The notes beneath the pieces were generated by a model that did no database searches, had not been told where the DNA came from, and saw only the letters and a list, made by a program, of their open reading frames with translations. Shown here piece by piece: positions 23,352 through 31,921 of a stretch of DNA of 64,000 bases. Source of the stretch: DAISKN01 sp964553925. Its GTDB lineage: Bacteria > Acidobacteriota > Vicinamibacteria > Marinacidobacterales > SMYC01. A program made the translations under genes and the position numbers. The DNA is taken from assembly GCA_964553925.1 (NCBI GenBank), contig CAZKNR010000264.1, positions 81,911 to 145,910 of the forward strand, written 5' to 3'. Positions within the stretch are counted from its first letter, which is position 1; every line of letters starts with the position of its first letter.

Positions 23352-25000
23352 ACTTCGATGAGCGGACCTTTGTGAGTGAGTGCTCCGCTCGGTGGCCAGT
23401 CTTCGTTGTCGAGGTAGGGTGTCGTGGGAGCATCCCGGAATGGTGAAACCGTCATAAGGAGCCGCCCCTCGGCCTTCACCCGCTCGAAGACCGCCGTCAC
23501 CTCCGGCGGCGGCGGGATCGGCGGATGGCGGAGGAGGACGGTCGTGACCCCGAGGGCGCGCAGGGGCTCGAGACCGGAGAGGAGTCGGTCGTAGCTCACG
23601 TAGATCCGATTGAGCTCGTCTCCCTTTCCGAGAAAGATGAGGCGGAAGGATTTCACCTCCCCTTGAGAGACGCGGAGGAGGTGCGCGTATTTGCCTCTCC
23701 GGTCGAGCTCGGAGACGGCCTCGTTCGCTTCGAGACTATCTCGGAAGCTCTCCTTCGACTGCGGCAGGGGCACCGAGTAGGACTGAAGCGCAACCGTCGA
23801 CCCCGGGGGGAGATTTTGAAGAGCCCATTCGCGGGCGAGGGTTCGTGTGTCCTCGGAAGCGAAGAGGCGATCCACTTGAACCGCGTAATAGAGCGGCTGG
23901 ACTCCGGCGCCGAAGGTGACGAGCGCCGCGGCGACCGTGCCGAACCTTACGCCAATCGTGGACACCGCGACGCCCGCCGCAGCCGCGAGACAAGGAAGGA
24001 TCGGATTCAGGTACCGACCCGCGAAGAAGGTGTATGAGATGAACGCGAAGAACATCAACGGGAACGCCGCCCAGAGCGCGAGGCTTCGCCGGTGCCTGCG
24101 AAAAAGCAAGAAGAACCCGGCGAGAACGAGCGCCGAAAGGATGTATCCCAGCCCCTGCTCGAGGACGAACTCCAGATAGAGGCCGAGGCTCGGAAAGAGC
24201 CCGGATCCGGCGGAGAAGCTTCGGTCGACGACCACCTGCCGGTTCGCACGCAGGTGCTCGAGCGTCGTCTCGAAGTGCAAGACAACGAAGGGTGAAAGCA
24301 GGAAGAACGTCGCCGCGGATGCCGCGCCCGCGGCCACGACGCGCGAGAAGTCCTCGCGGCCTCGGCGTGCCAGGTGACACAAAACGAAAGCGGGAGCCAG
24401 GAAGATCAGATAGTAGTGCGTGGCGAAGGCGATCCCGAGGATCGTTCCCGCGAGGAGATAGCTCGAGAGATTTCGTCGCGCCGTCGCCCGGTCCGCGGCC
24501 CAGAGAAAAGCGGTGACCAGAAAGGCCGCGGGCACGTCGTGCTTCAGGTAGTGGGAGTCGCGCGCGTGGAAGTAGGCGACGGCGGTGAAAAACGCGGCCG
24601 CCCGGCCGGCGATCTTCCCGAAGTGTTGCGACACCAGCCGGTCGATGAGAACGATCGTCGCGAGAGCCAGGAGGACGACCGCGAGCCGCCCCGCGACGTA
24701 GAAATCCGTCGGGTCCTCGAAGAACCGCGCTTCGAACGCGGAGAGATCGTCGTAGCGGCCGAGGATCCTCCCGGCGACGAAGAGGCCGCCCATCACCGCG
24801 AACAGGAAGTAGAAGAAAAAGCTCGGATAGAGGTAGTACTCGGGGTCGAGACTTCGAGCCACCGAGAGCGCCCGGGCCATGATGTTGGCTTCGTCGGGGT
24901 TGTAGACGAAGGGAAGCCCGTGCCCGATGCCGTAGAGCCTCAGGGCCGCGGCCAGAAGGAGAATGGCGGGAAGCCACCCCCAGTCTCGAAAGCGAGGCAT
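23330..25000 (-). CDS. ArnT/PMT-type (GT-C) membrane glycosyltransferase
   Basis: This is a 556-residue protein. The ATG at 25000 overlaps the epimerase stop (TGATG). The N-terminus carries the GT-C hallmark: a first helix (WLPAILLLAAALRLYGIG) followed by FVYNPDEANIMARAL, an acidic DE motif for binding a polyprenyl-phosphate sugar donor. About ten more helices follow, then a soluble C-terminal domain (LAREWALQNLPPGSTVALQS) typical of PMT-2-like enzymes. It would transfer a sugar to lipid A, protein or glycan at the periplasmic face. Acceptor and donor are unknown. It is part of the coupled glycan operon. Confidence 0.8.
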   Translation of the reverse strand: MPRFRDWGWLPAILLLAAALRLYGIGHGLPFVYNPDEANIMARALSVARSLDPEYYLYPSFFFYFLFAVMGGLFVAGRILGRYDDLSAFEARFFEDPTDFYVAGRLAVVLLALATIVLIDRLVSQHFGKIAGRAAAFFTAVAYFHARDSHYLKHDVPAAFLVTAFLWAADRATARRNLSSYLLAGTILGIAFATHYYLIFLAPAFVLCHLARRGREDFSRVVAAGAASAATFFLLSPFVVLHFETTLEHLRANRQVVVDRSFSAGSGLFPSLGLYLEFVLEQGLGYILSALVLAGFFLLFRRHRRSLALWAAFPLMFFAFISYTFFAGRYLNPILPCLAAAAGVAVSTIGVRFGTVAAALVTFGAGVQPLYYAVQVDRLFASEDTRTLAREWALQNLPPGSTVALQSYSVPLPQSKESFRDSLEANEAVSELDRRGKYAHLLRVSQGEVKSFRLIFLGKGDELNRIYVSYDRLLSGLEPLRALGVTTVLLRHPPIPPPPEVTAVFERVKAEGRLLMTVSPFRDAPTTPYLDNEDWPPSGALTHKGPLIEVWSLDVP

Positions 25001-25962
25001 CAGCTCGTCGAGAGATGCTCGATCACGCGCTCGAGAATCTTGTCGAGGCTCACCGTAGGCTTGTAGCCTACGAGCTTCTCGATCTTGCTTGTGTCGGGAA
25101 TGCGCCTCTGCATGTCCTCGAAGCCCTCTTCGTAGGCTTTCTCGTAGGGAATGAGGACGATCTCGGACGCGCTCTTCGTCTTTTCCTTTATCCTCTTCGC
25201 GAGATCGAGGATCGAGATCTCTTGCTGCGAGCCGACGTTGAAGACTTGGCCGACGGCGCCTTCGTGGTCGATGAGGCCCAGGAGCGCCCGCACCACGTCG
25301 GAGACGTCGGTGAAGCACCGTCTTTGGCTCCCGTCGCCGTGAACGGTGATGGGCGAGCCCGCGAGAGCCTGCCGCACGAAGTTCGGGATCACCATCCCGT
25401 ACCGCCCGGTCTGCCTTGGGCCGACCGTATTGAACAAACGCACCACGGTTACCGGCAGCTTCTTCTCTTTGTAGTAGGCGAGCGCGAGAAACTCATCGAT
25501 GGCCTTCGAGCAGGCGTAGCTCCACCGGCCCTTGGTCGTTGGCCCCAGGACCAGATCCGAATCCTCTCGAAACGGGAACTCGATACTCTTGCCGTATACC
25601 TCGGAGGTCGACGCCAGGAGCACCCGCTTTTTTTTCTTGTTCGCGAGCTTCAGCACCGTCTCGGTTCCGTGGACGTTGGTCTCGATGGTGTGCACCGGGC
25701 TTTCCACGATCAGGCGCACGCCCACCGCCGCCGCGAGGTGCACCACGACGTCGACCCGGTCCACCTGCTCCGCGGTCGAGGGCTCGTTCATGACTGTATC
25801 GATGGTGTAGCGGAACCCCTTGGCCCCCTTGAGGTGCTCGATGTTGTCGATGCTCCCGGTAGAGAGGTCGTCGAGCACGTAGACCTCGTCGCCGCGCTCG
25901 AGGAGTGATTCCGCCATGTGGGATCCAATGAACCCCGCGCCTCCCGTGATGAGTACTTTCAT
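25000..25962 (-). CDS. NAD-dependent nucleotide-sugar epimerase/dehydratase (extended SDR)
   Basis: This 320-residue protein has a Rossmann motif (GGAGFIGSHMAE), the NAD-binding LDDLSTG stretch, the HLAA motif, TSEVYGKS and the catalytic YACSK (YxxxK), followed by GPRQTGRYGMVIPNFVRQA. Length and motifs fit UDP-glucose 4-epimerase or UDP-glucuronate decarboxylase-like enzymes; the exact reaction cannot be told from motifs. The ATG at 25962 overlaps the end of the NeuA-PseG gene by four bases. It probably supplies a nucleotide sugar for the surface glycan. Confidence 0.85.
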   Translation of the reverse strand: MKVLITGGAGFIGSHMAESLLERGDEVYVLDDLSTGSIDNIEHLKGAKGFRYTIDTVMNEPSTAEQVDRVDVVVHLAAAVGVRLIVESPVHTIETNVHGTETVLKLANKKKKRVLLASTSEVYGKSIEFPFREDSDLVLGPTTKGRWSYACSKAIDEFLALAYYKEKKLPVTVVRLFNTVGPRQTGRYGMVIPNFVRQALAGSPITVHGDGSQRRCFTDVSDVVRALLGLIDHEGAVGQVFNVGSQQEISILDLAKRIKEKTKSASEIVLIPYEKAYEEGFEDMQRRIPDTSKIEKLVGYKPTVSLDKILERVIEHLSTS

Positions 25963-27662
25963 TCTCTACGGCCTCCGTTCGCCGGGCCCCGCTGACCCGC
26001 TTCCTTCATGACGTTCGCTACCCTTGTGGCGCCGAAGGCGTCGACGAGCTTGGCACCGGCCTCGCTCATCGTCCGGCGGGCGTCGCGGTCGCCCAATAGC
26101 CGGGAAACTCCTTCCCCGATGACGTCCTCGCCGACTTCCGTTCCGAGACCGAGGTGCTGGATGCTTCCATCGCGCGCGAACCTCCGCATCCGTGCTTCTT
26201 CTTTCGCGTTCTGACAGAGCACCAGACCGGGTCGCCCGAGAGCGGCGATCTCGAAGACCGTCATCCCTCCGGAGCAGAGAACGAGGTCCGCTTCCACCAG
26301 GATATCGGCCATGTGCTCCACGTGGCTCAGAATCCGCGGCCGGTAGGGAAGGCGCTTCAGGAGCTCGTCGAGCTCCGCTCGATGACTGAAGGCCAGTCCC
26401 AGCACCGCGGTGACCGAAAGATCGGAAACCGAGAGCGCGAGCGGCGAGAGCGCCGAGAGCGCTTTGAGGGTGAGCTTCTGGGGATCGCTCCCCCCGAAGG
26501 AGAGCACGACGCGGTGCCCCCGCTCGGCGACGTCGGCGCTTCGTCTCTGAAACGCCTCGCGCAGAATGGCGAAGGCGGGGCCGGCGTAATAGTCCTCGAG
26601 CTCCACCTGTTCGTCCGCGAGCGCGGCGATGATGACCGCGGCCACCTCTTGCGGCTTCTCGATGTCCGCGAGGGAGTCGACGAAGTTCACGGTGGACGCG
26701 CCGAGCTTCGCGAGCGATCGCAGATACGCGTCGTTGACGGACGGAAGGTCGTTCACGATGAGGTTCGGCGAGTAGTCCCGGATTGCCGGAAGCGCGCTTG
26801 CCTCGCCTCCAGAGAGAACCCTCACCTGATATCCCTTTCGCGAGACGTACTGCGCTCCCTCGGGCCGGTCCGCACGCATCAGAAAACAGATGTCCGCGGT
26901 GGGTCTGAGCTTGACGAGCGCTTCCGCCGCCGCCAGGCTCCGATAGACGTGCCCCATGCCCATCTCCCCCCCGCCGTCGACGCGAAAGAGCACCCGGGGC
27001 ATGTTCTCGAGCCTCTCCGCCAGCCAGAAATCGTAGATGTCGTGGACGGTGAGGGACGACATCTTGTCCATGAGAACGTACCCCACGCGTTTCCCGAGCC
27101 GGTCCTCGGAATCGAGAACGGCGCGCCTCTGGACTCGTATCGCTCCGTCCTCCTGGTACAGGGGCTCGAGGTCGCTCCGGCGTCCCGCCTTTTCGAACAC
27201 CGGCTCGAGCGTCCCGCTTCTCATTCGCCAGGTCAGCGACCGAATCTCTTTCAGGGAGATGACCGAGTCGAGCTTCTCGTCGTCGAGCAGTGTCTGGATC
27301 GCCTCGTCGATCAGCCGCGCGCTTCGGAAGGGCGACGTCGCCTGGAGCGTCACCACGACGTCGAACCGTATCCCGTCCCTCCCTTCGAGAAACGACACCG
27401 CGTGCCGGACGATCGCCTTGAGCTCCGCGGAATCGGACGCGAGCTCCTCGGGACGGAGAAAAGGGACCTCCGCCCCGTACTCTTCCGCCACTTCCTTCAC
27501 CTTGGGGTGGTCGGTCGAGACGATGAGACGATCGAGGTAGCGGCTCTTCTTGGCTTCAGAAAGCGTATGCCCGATGAGCGGATGCGCTCCGAGCTTCTTG
27601 ATGTTGAGATAGGGAACCTCGTGATCGCCGCCCCGCGCGGGGACCACGAAAATAATCCGCAT
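25959..27662 (-). CDS. Fused CMP-nonulosonate synthetase (NeuA-like) and PseG-like glycosyl hydrolase
   Basis: This is a 567-residue two-domain protein. Residues 1 to about 220 are a cytidylyltransferase: FVVPARGGDHEVPYLNIKKL, IVSTDHPKVKEVAEEYGAEV, LQATSPFRSARLIDEAI and the LYQEDGAIRV stretch. Residues about 223-560 resemble PseG/SpsG: FRVDGGGEMGMGHVYRSLA, LSFGGSDPQKLTLKAL and the C-terminal CSGGMTVFEIAALGRPGLV. PseG removes UDP from a 2,4-diacetamido-trideoxy sugar before NeuB-type condensation, and NeuA activates the product with CTP. The fusion therefore joins the steps before and after NeuB. The ATG at 27662 overlaps the stop of the upstream neuB-like gene (TGATG). Confidence 0.85.
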   Translation of the reverse strand: MRIIFVVPARGGDHEVPYLNIKKLGAHPLIGHTLSEAKKSRYLDRLIVSTDHPKVKEVAEEYGAEVPFLRPEELASDSAELKAIVRHAVSFLEGRDGIRFDVVVTLQATSPFRSARLIDEAIQTLLDDEKLDSVISLKEIRSLTWRMRSGTLEPVFEKAGRRSDLEPLYQEDGAIRVQRRAVLDSEDRLGKRVGYVLMDKMSSLTVHDIYDFWLAERLENMPRVLFRVDGGGEMGMGHVYRSLAAAEALVKLRPTADICFLMRADRPEGAQYVSRKGYQVRVLSGGEASALPAIRDYSPNLIVNDLPSVNDAYLRSLAKLGASTVNFVDSLADIEKPQEVAAVIIAALADEQVELEDYYAGPAFAILREAFQRRSADVAERGHRVVLSFGGSDPQKLTLKALSALSPLALSVSDLSVTAVLGLAFSHRAELDELLKRLPYRPRILSHVEHMADILVEADLVLCSGGMTVFEIAALGRPGLVLCQNAKEEARMRRFARDGSIQHLGLGTEVGEDVIGEGVSRLLGDRDARRTMSEAGAKLVDAFGATRVANVMKEAGQRGPANGGRRE

Positions 27663-28711
27663 CAGATCATGCTCCACTCGAGAACGGTGTCCTCGGGGAT
27701 GTCCACTCTCGCCGTGCGCCCCACGACGAGGTCCGCGTGCTTCGGATAGATTCCGGTGCCGGGGCGCTTGAACGTGAGCATATCGCGAGTGATCGAGGTC
27801 CCCCGCGGGATCGAATTCTTCGAGACGATGCTCCGGCGCGCGAACTTGTAGGCCTGGGATTCGGCCTCGACCGGACCCTTTAGGGAAAGCCCCATCGCTT
27901 TTTCGATGGTGCGGATACCCGCGACCATCTCCTTCAGATCGCGCGGATCGACCGAGAGGTAGTGGTCGGGGCTTCCGGGGAGCGTCTTGTCCACGGTGTA
28001 GTGCTTCTCGACGGCGACCGCGCCGAGCGCCACCGCCGCCTGAGGGACGGCGATGCCGATCGTGTGGTCGGAGAGCCCGACGGGAATATCGGGGAAGGCC
28101 GCCTTCATGTGGAGCATCATTCTCAAGTTCGCGTTCTCGGGAGCGCAGGGGTATTGGAGGGTGCAGTGGAGGAGGACGAGCTGGTCGTTCCCCGTCCGGC
28201 GCACCACTTCGACCGCTTCTCCGATCTCGGCGATGGTGGCGAGACCGGTCGAGAGGATGACGGGCTTGCCCTTGGATGCCGCTCTCTCGAGGAGCGGATA
28301 ATCGGTGAGGTCGGCGGAGGCGATCTTGAACCCCGGGGCCCCGAGCTCGTCGAGCATGTCGACGGCCTCGTCGTCGAAGGGGGCGGAGAAGCAGAGGATC
28401 CCTCGCTCTTTCGCATTGCGGAAAAGCTCCCGGTGCTCTTCGGGGCCGAAGGAGTCGAGCTTTTTGAAGGTGTCGAACTGGCTCCCCTTCGGATCGTCGG
28501 GCTCGACCCAGTAGCGGGGCGCGGTCTTCGTCGAGATCTTCCCCGCCTTGTAGCTCTGGAACTTGATGGCATCGGCCCCGGCGGCGGCGGCCTCTCGAAT
28601 GAGCGCGCGGCCGAGATCGAGGTCCCCGTTGTGGTTCACGCCGGCTTCCGCGATGATGAACGCGGGATGGCCGTCGCCGATGAGTCGTCCTCCGAAGTTT
28701 ACTGGTTTCAT
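27662..28711 (-). CDS. NeuB-family nonulosonic acid synthase (copy 1)
   Basis: This 349-residue protein shows the full NeuB layout. The TIM barrel begins FIIAEAGVNHNGDLDLGRAL, with DAIKFQSYKAG, FKIASADLTDYPLLE, LLHCTLQYP, GLSDHTIG and VEKHYTVDKTLPGSPDHYLS. A SAF (antifreeze-like) domain near the C-terminus includes FARRSIVSKNSIPRGT. It condenses phosphoenolpyruvate with an N-acetylated mannose- or altrose-type sugar to give a sialic, legionaminic or pseudaminic acid. Co-occurrence with a PseG-like domain favours a bacterial nonulosonate over sialic acid. It overlaps the SpsF-like gene by four bases. Confidence 0.9.
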   Translation of the reverse strand: MKPVNFGGRLIGDGHPAFIIAEAGVNHNGDLDLGRALIREAAAAGADAIKFQSYKAGKISTKTAPRYWVEPDDPKGSQFDTFKKLDSFGPEEHRELFRNAKERGILCFSAPFDDEAVDMLDELGAPGFKIASADLTDYPLLERAASKGKPVILSTGLATIAEIGEAVEVVRRTGNDQLVLLHCTLQYPCAPENANLRMMLHMKAAFPDIPVGLSDHTIGIAVPQAAVALGAVAVEKHYTVDKTLPGSPDHYLSVDPRDLKEMVAGIRTIEKAMGLSLKGPVEAESQAYKFARRSIVSKNSIPRGTSITRDMLTFKRPGTGIYPKHADLVVGRTARVDIPEDTVLEWSMI

Positions 28712-29478
28712 GGACTTCTGTCGTCGAGAGCGACCGACCTCACATTCACCTTGCTCGCCTGGATGTGCGCGTTGATCGAGGCGAGCTCGGGCTTGGAATC
28801 GAGAAGGCGGATGGCTTCGATCGTCTGGAAGATTCTTCCCGGTCGATAGAGCCTATCGAAGATGCGCTCCATGAGCACCACGTCCTCCGGCTCGTCCACC
28901 GTGAGCCGGTACTCCGGCCGATAGAGCTCCAGGGGAAGCTCGGCGCGCACGATTTTGAACCGGGCCGGGTTCTCTTTGATGAAGAGGGTGACGAGCTCGG
29001 AGCGGTGCTTGTCCCCTCCCTCCTTGTGGCTCGTCTCGAGCGCCCGTCTCGAGATCACCTCGGAGAGAATGCCCATCAAAAGCGAGTCCCCCGGGACGTA
29101 GGTGTAGTCCGCGTCGAGCTCGAGCTGCCGGCGGGAGAGGCTTTCGATGAGGGGAAGATCGGTCAAGGGGTTGTCGCCAGTGACGCGGACGACGTGCTCG
29201 ACGTTCCACCTGCGCGCGACCTCGAGATAGCGGCTGAGAACGTCGTCTTCGTCCCCCCGGAAGGCGGCGACCCCGAGCCCCTCCGCGAGATCGACGAGAA
29301 CGTCGTTCGCGGGATCGACCGAGGTCGCGAGGACCACGCGCGACGGACCGCCTAGAGACGAAAGCCGCTCGAGCAGGTGCTCGAGAAGGGGCTTTCCCGC
29401 GAGAGGCGCAATCGCCTTTCCCGGGCACCGCGACGACCGCATCCTTGCGGAGACGACAATGAGGACCGAGCTATTCAA
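28708..29478 (-). CDS. SpsF/NeuA-like cytidylyltransferase-family protein
   Basis: This 256-residue protein begins VLIVVSARMRSSRCPGKAIAPLAGKPLLEHLLER, an SpsF-type nucleotidyltransferase start in which the usual QAR appears as SAR. LATSVDPAND, VRVTGDNPLTDLPLIE and the C-terminal YRLTVDEPEDVVLMERIF follow. SpsF-like proteins occur in nonulosonate and spore-coat glycan clusters. The start is a TTG at 29478 preceded by GGAGG about eight bases upstream and overlapping the neighbouring gene by eight bases. It is more likely a second activating enzyme than a redundant NeuA; the substrate is unknown. Confidence 0.8.
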   Translation of the reverse strand: MNSSVLIVVSARMRSSRCPGKAIAPLAGKPLLEHLLERLSSLGGPSRVVLATSVDPANDVLVDLAEGLGVAAFRGDEDDVLSRYLEVARRWNVEHVVRVTGDNPLTDLPLIESLSRRQLELDADYTYVPGDSLLMGILSEVISRRALETSHKEGGDKHRSELVTLFIKENPARFKIVRAELPLELYRPEYRLTVDEPEDVVLMERIFDRLYRPGRIFQTIEAIRLLDSKPELASINAHIQASKVNVRSVALDDRSP

Positions 29479-30493
29479 AGAGGTCCTCCGAGAGCGGCTC
29501 CCAGGGGGCTACGTCCCTTCGGGGTTTTCTACCCAGAAGGCGCGGAAGGTCGTAGGGAGGAAGGCCCGTCTCGCAGCGGACAAACGCGAGCATGTCCCGC
29601 GTCAGGGGCTCTCCCTTCTTGAGCTCGGTGCGGCTCAAGATCGCGCGTCGCATGAGGCGGTGGTAGCGGGAAGCGCTCGCGCCCGAAGGGAGCTTCGGGT
29701 TTCCGAACGCTTTCTCCGATTCACGGATAAGATCCACCATCGATGCGAAGGTGTTTTTCTCGAGAGCGGACTCGTAGTCGAAGCCCTTTGCCGTTCGGTC
29801 CAGGGTAATGTGCTTCTCGACGAGGTCCGCCCCGAACGCGACGGCGAGCGCCGGGAGCGCTATCGCCATGGGGGAGCCGCCGTCGACGTGATCGAGAAAG
29901 CCGACGGGAAGTCCGAAGGTGCTCTTCAGGGTGGCGATGAAGCGGAGGTGCGAGTCCTCGATACGCGTCGGGAAATTCTGGACGCCGTGGAGGAGCATGA
30001 GCCGGTCGTTCCCCTCGGTGCGCGCGACCTCGATCGCGGACTCGACCGCTCCCAGGCCCGAGCCCCCGGTCGCGAGGAGAAGGGGCTTCCCCGTCGCCGC
30101 GACCGCACGGATGAATTCCGGGTTCTCGAGGTCGGTCGAGTGGATCTTGTAGGCGGCGAGCTCGTGCCGCTCGGCAAGCTCCAGGCTCTCGCGGTCGAAG
30201 AGCTCGGCGAAGAGGGCGAGTCTGAGGGACCGGCTCTCGGTCAGGACCTGGTCCCAGTCCGAAAGCGATAGCTCGATTTGCTCGAACGTCGAGTACCTCG
30301 GGTCGTTCGGGGCAATGAGGGCTCCCGCGCGGAAGAGCTGGAATTTGACGCCGTCGGCCCCAGCCGCCTGCGCTTGCTTCGCGAGGGCGAGCGCCTGGAT
30401 GGCCTCCCCCTGATGGGCCGAGGCTACTTCGGCGAGAACGAACGCAGGGGCGCTCTCGCCCACTTCGCGGCCGGCGATCGAAATCGTGCTCAT
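29471..30493 (-). CDS. NeuB-family synthase (copy 2, divergent)
   Basis: This 340-residue paralogue of the downstream NeuB-like protein reads FVLAEVASAHQGEAIQALAL, DGVKFQLFRAG, YKIHSTDLENPEFI, LLHGVQNFPTRIEDSHLR, GFLDHVDGG, VEKHITLDRTAKGFDYESAL and a C-terminal SAF-like domain (MRRAILSRTELKKGEPLTRD). The NHNG motif of canonical NeuB is replaced by AHQG and the barrel is diverged, so it may make a different ulosonic acid. Its first 30 codons are duplicated at 34021-34125. It was probably preceded directly by the 34122-36101 glycosyltransferase gene before the HipBA block entered. Confidence 0.85.
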   Translation of the reverse strand: MSTISIAGREVGESAPAFVLAEVASAHQGEAIQALALAKQAQAAGADGVKFQLFRAGALIAPNDPRYSTFEQIELSLSDWDQVLTESRSLRLALFAELFDRESLELAERHELAAYKIHSTDLENPEFIRAVAATGKPLLLATGGSGLGAVESAIEVARTEGNDRLMLLHGVQNFPTRIEDSHLRFIATLKSTFGLPVGFLDHVDGGSPMAIALPALAVAFGADLVEKHITLDRTAKGFDYESALEKNTFASMVDLIRESEKAFGNPKLPSGASASRYHRLMRRAILSRTELKKGEPLTRDMLAFVRCETGLPPYDLPRLLGRKPRRDVAPWEPLSEDLFE

Positions 30494-30852
30494 GAGTTGC
30501 CGCTCTTACCTTCGTTCAGAATGCACTCCACGATCCGCTCCGTCGAGCGGCCGTCGGCTCCGAAAGCGAACTCCCGCCGCGGTCGACCAGAGGACCGAGG
30601 TTGCCGGGAGATTCAGCACCAGCACCGGCCGCCCGAGGACGAGCGCTTCCGAGGAAGCAAAGGAGTCTACCGTTATCAATCCATCCGAGGCAAAGAGGAG
30701 CTCGAGAAGGTTCTTCTCCGCGGGTAGGATGCGGGTGCGTTCGGCGGAGAGGCGGAGGGGGAACCTCTTCATAAGGCGCCTGGGATTTCCGCCTGGTGCG
30801 GCTTCACGAAAAGAAACACGCGGCGAAGGCCCTCGATCACCGCCCCGAGCTC
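30401..30852. repeat. Left imperfect direct repeat (neuB 5' end plus GT 3' end)
   Basis: Matches 34033-34592 in the same orientation, with roughly 92% identity over the aligned parts. An internal deletion of about 110 bases lies after the shared ACTCCCG at about 30576. The repeat spans the junction where the GT stop and neuB start overlap as ATGA. Confidence 0.85.
30490..30852 (-). pseudogene. Truncated, deleted copy of the 3' end of the GT gene at 34122
   Basis: Minus-strand residues LLFASDGLITVDSFASSEAL and GRPVLVLNLP match the C-terminal part of the 659-residue transferase, followed by the FGADGRSTERIVE region in another frame. A roughly 110-base deletion and small indels break the frame. 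No start region exists. It lies immediately upstream of intact neuB copy 2, where the complete gene would originally have ended. Confidence 0.85.
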
Positions 30853-30884
30853 TCCCTTGTCAGCCGAAAACTTCGGAGAGTACC

Positions 30885-30956
30885 GGTTTCACCGCGGTCG
30901 CGATCGTGACCCTCGCCCTCGGCATCGGCGCCAGCACCGCCTTCTTCAGCCTCGTA
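30885..30956 (+). pseudogene. Remnant of an ADOP/MacB-like permease N-terminus
   Basis: Twenty-four in-frame codons read GFTAVAIVTLALGIGASTAF then FSLV, the first transmembrane segment signature of MacB/FtsX permeases of the ADOP type that are abundant in Acidobacteria. Nothing permease-like continues on either side and there is no start. It sits 32 bases beyond the end of the left repeat, so it is probably scrap carried with the insert. Confidence 0.6.
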
Positions 30957-31654
30957 CTCCGCCAGGCTCCAGCCCTTTCCGGCGCTTTCTTCTAGGACCG
31001 CGCCCCTCCGGGCGTGCCCATCCAACACTCCTCGTGCGTCAAGCTCTCTCGTCTATTTCACCTATCGCCGTCGAAGTCCCTTTCCCGCTCGTCGGGCGAC
31101 GATGGATTCTCCTGTCCTTAATTAATAGGCGGTGCCGAGGGGAGCGATACGGATCTTGCAGCTTTCACCCTGAGTATCACACTGGCTCGCCTTCGACAAC
31201 AAGGCTCGCTACCTGGGCACGGGAAACTACACACATGGAGCGGGCGGTGCTGAAGGTGTTCCAGACCCGACTCACCATGCCGAAGCTCAACGTAATGTTC
31301 GGAAACGACGCGGTCGCCGGCGCTCACGGGAGAAACGTGGAAGAGCCCGTCTACCTGCGGATAAAAACTCCCGCAACCGAAGCCGTCGTCTCCGCCAAGG
31401 TCGCTTGCGGGCGGAAGCCAGGCGGCCCTCGGGGCAGGTCGAAGCTCCGAGCGAATTTTCATTCGTCCCGGTCCTCACCATCACACCCCCCCTGTTAACT
31501 ATTGGTTTAATTATATTTATACCTAATATCAAAGATGATTTATTTGGGGGTTCAACAGTTCACGGAGTTTGCGTTAAAATAAACGAACGTTTATCTCTAA
31601 AGAGAAGGGGCATGAGGTCAACCGCAAAAGACAACATTCGTTGAGGACACGAGA
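30957..31654. other. Gene-free stretch, AT-rich at its right end
   Basis: No frame here has convincing coding character. The stretch 31495-31620 is strikingly AT-rich for this genome (TTTAATTATATTTATACC near 31505) and precedes hipB, so it may hold its promoter. TAAAAT at 31575-31580 is a candidate -10 next to the palindrome at 31579. Confidence 0.5.
31579..31594. promoter_or_regulatory. Palindrome upstream of hipBA, candidate HipB operator
   Basis: ATAAACG-AA-CGTTTAT is a perfect 7-bp inverted repeat with a 2-base centre, 60 bases before the hipB start and touching a TAAAAT -10-like box. HipB-type antitoxins repress their own operon by binding such palindromes. Assignment is by position. 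Confidence 0.5.
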
Positions 31655-31921
31655 TTGCAGATTGACGATGCGAAACAGCTCGGTCAGGTCATTCGCGCGG
31701 TCCGAATTCAGGGTGGTTTGACTCAGGGCGATGCGGCCGCGCTTTGCGGTGTCAGCACGCCCTTCCTCAACGGCCTCGAGAGAGGCAAGCCAACGGCCCG
31801 CCTCGCTGGAATCCTCCGCGTATGCCGGGGCCTCGGCATCCGAATCGCTCTCGACCTTCCCATCTCACTCGAGCAGCTGAAGAGGGCACCTTCACGAAAA
31901 CCGCGCGGGCCACGCCGGTGA
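31655..31921 (+). CDS. hipB: HipB-like HTH antitoxin
   Basis: This 88-residue protein has an XRE-type helix-turn-helix: LGQVIRAVRIQGGLTQGDAA, LCGVSTPFLNGLERGKPTAR, LAGILRVCRGLGI. It is the DNA-binding antitoxin that represses its operon and sequesters the HipA kinase. The start is a TTG at 31655 with GAGG eight bases upstream. The stop overlaps the GTG start of hipA as GTGA, the usual coupling for this pair. The basic tail (RAPSRKPRGPRR) is consistent with DNA contact. Confidence 0.88.
   Translation: MQIDDAKQLGQVIRAVRIQGGLTQGDAAALCGVSTPFLNGLERGKPTARLAGILRVCRGLGIRIALDLPISLEQLKRAPSRKPRGPRR

Noticed and set aside
31005..31480. Several short open frames in the gene-free part of the HipBA island
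   Set aside because: None has a ribosome-binding site, domain or consistent codon use; the fragment FDNKARYLGTG is too short to assign.
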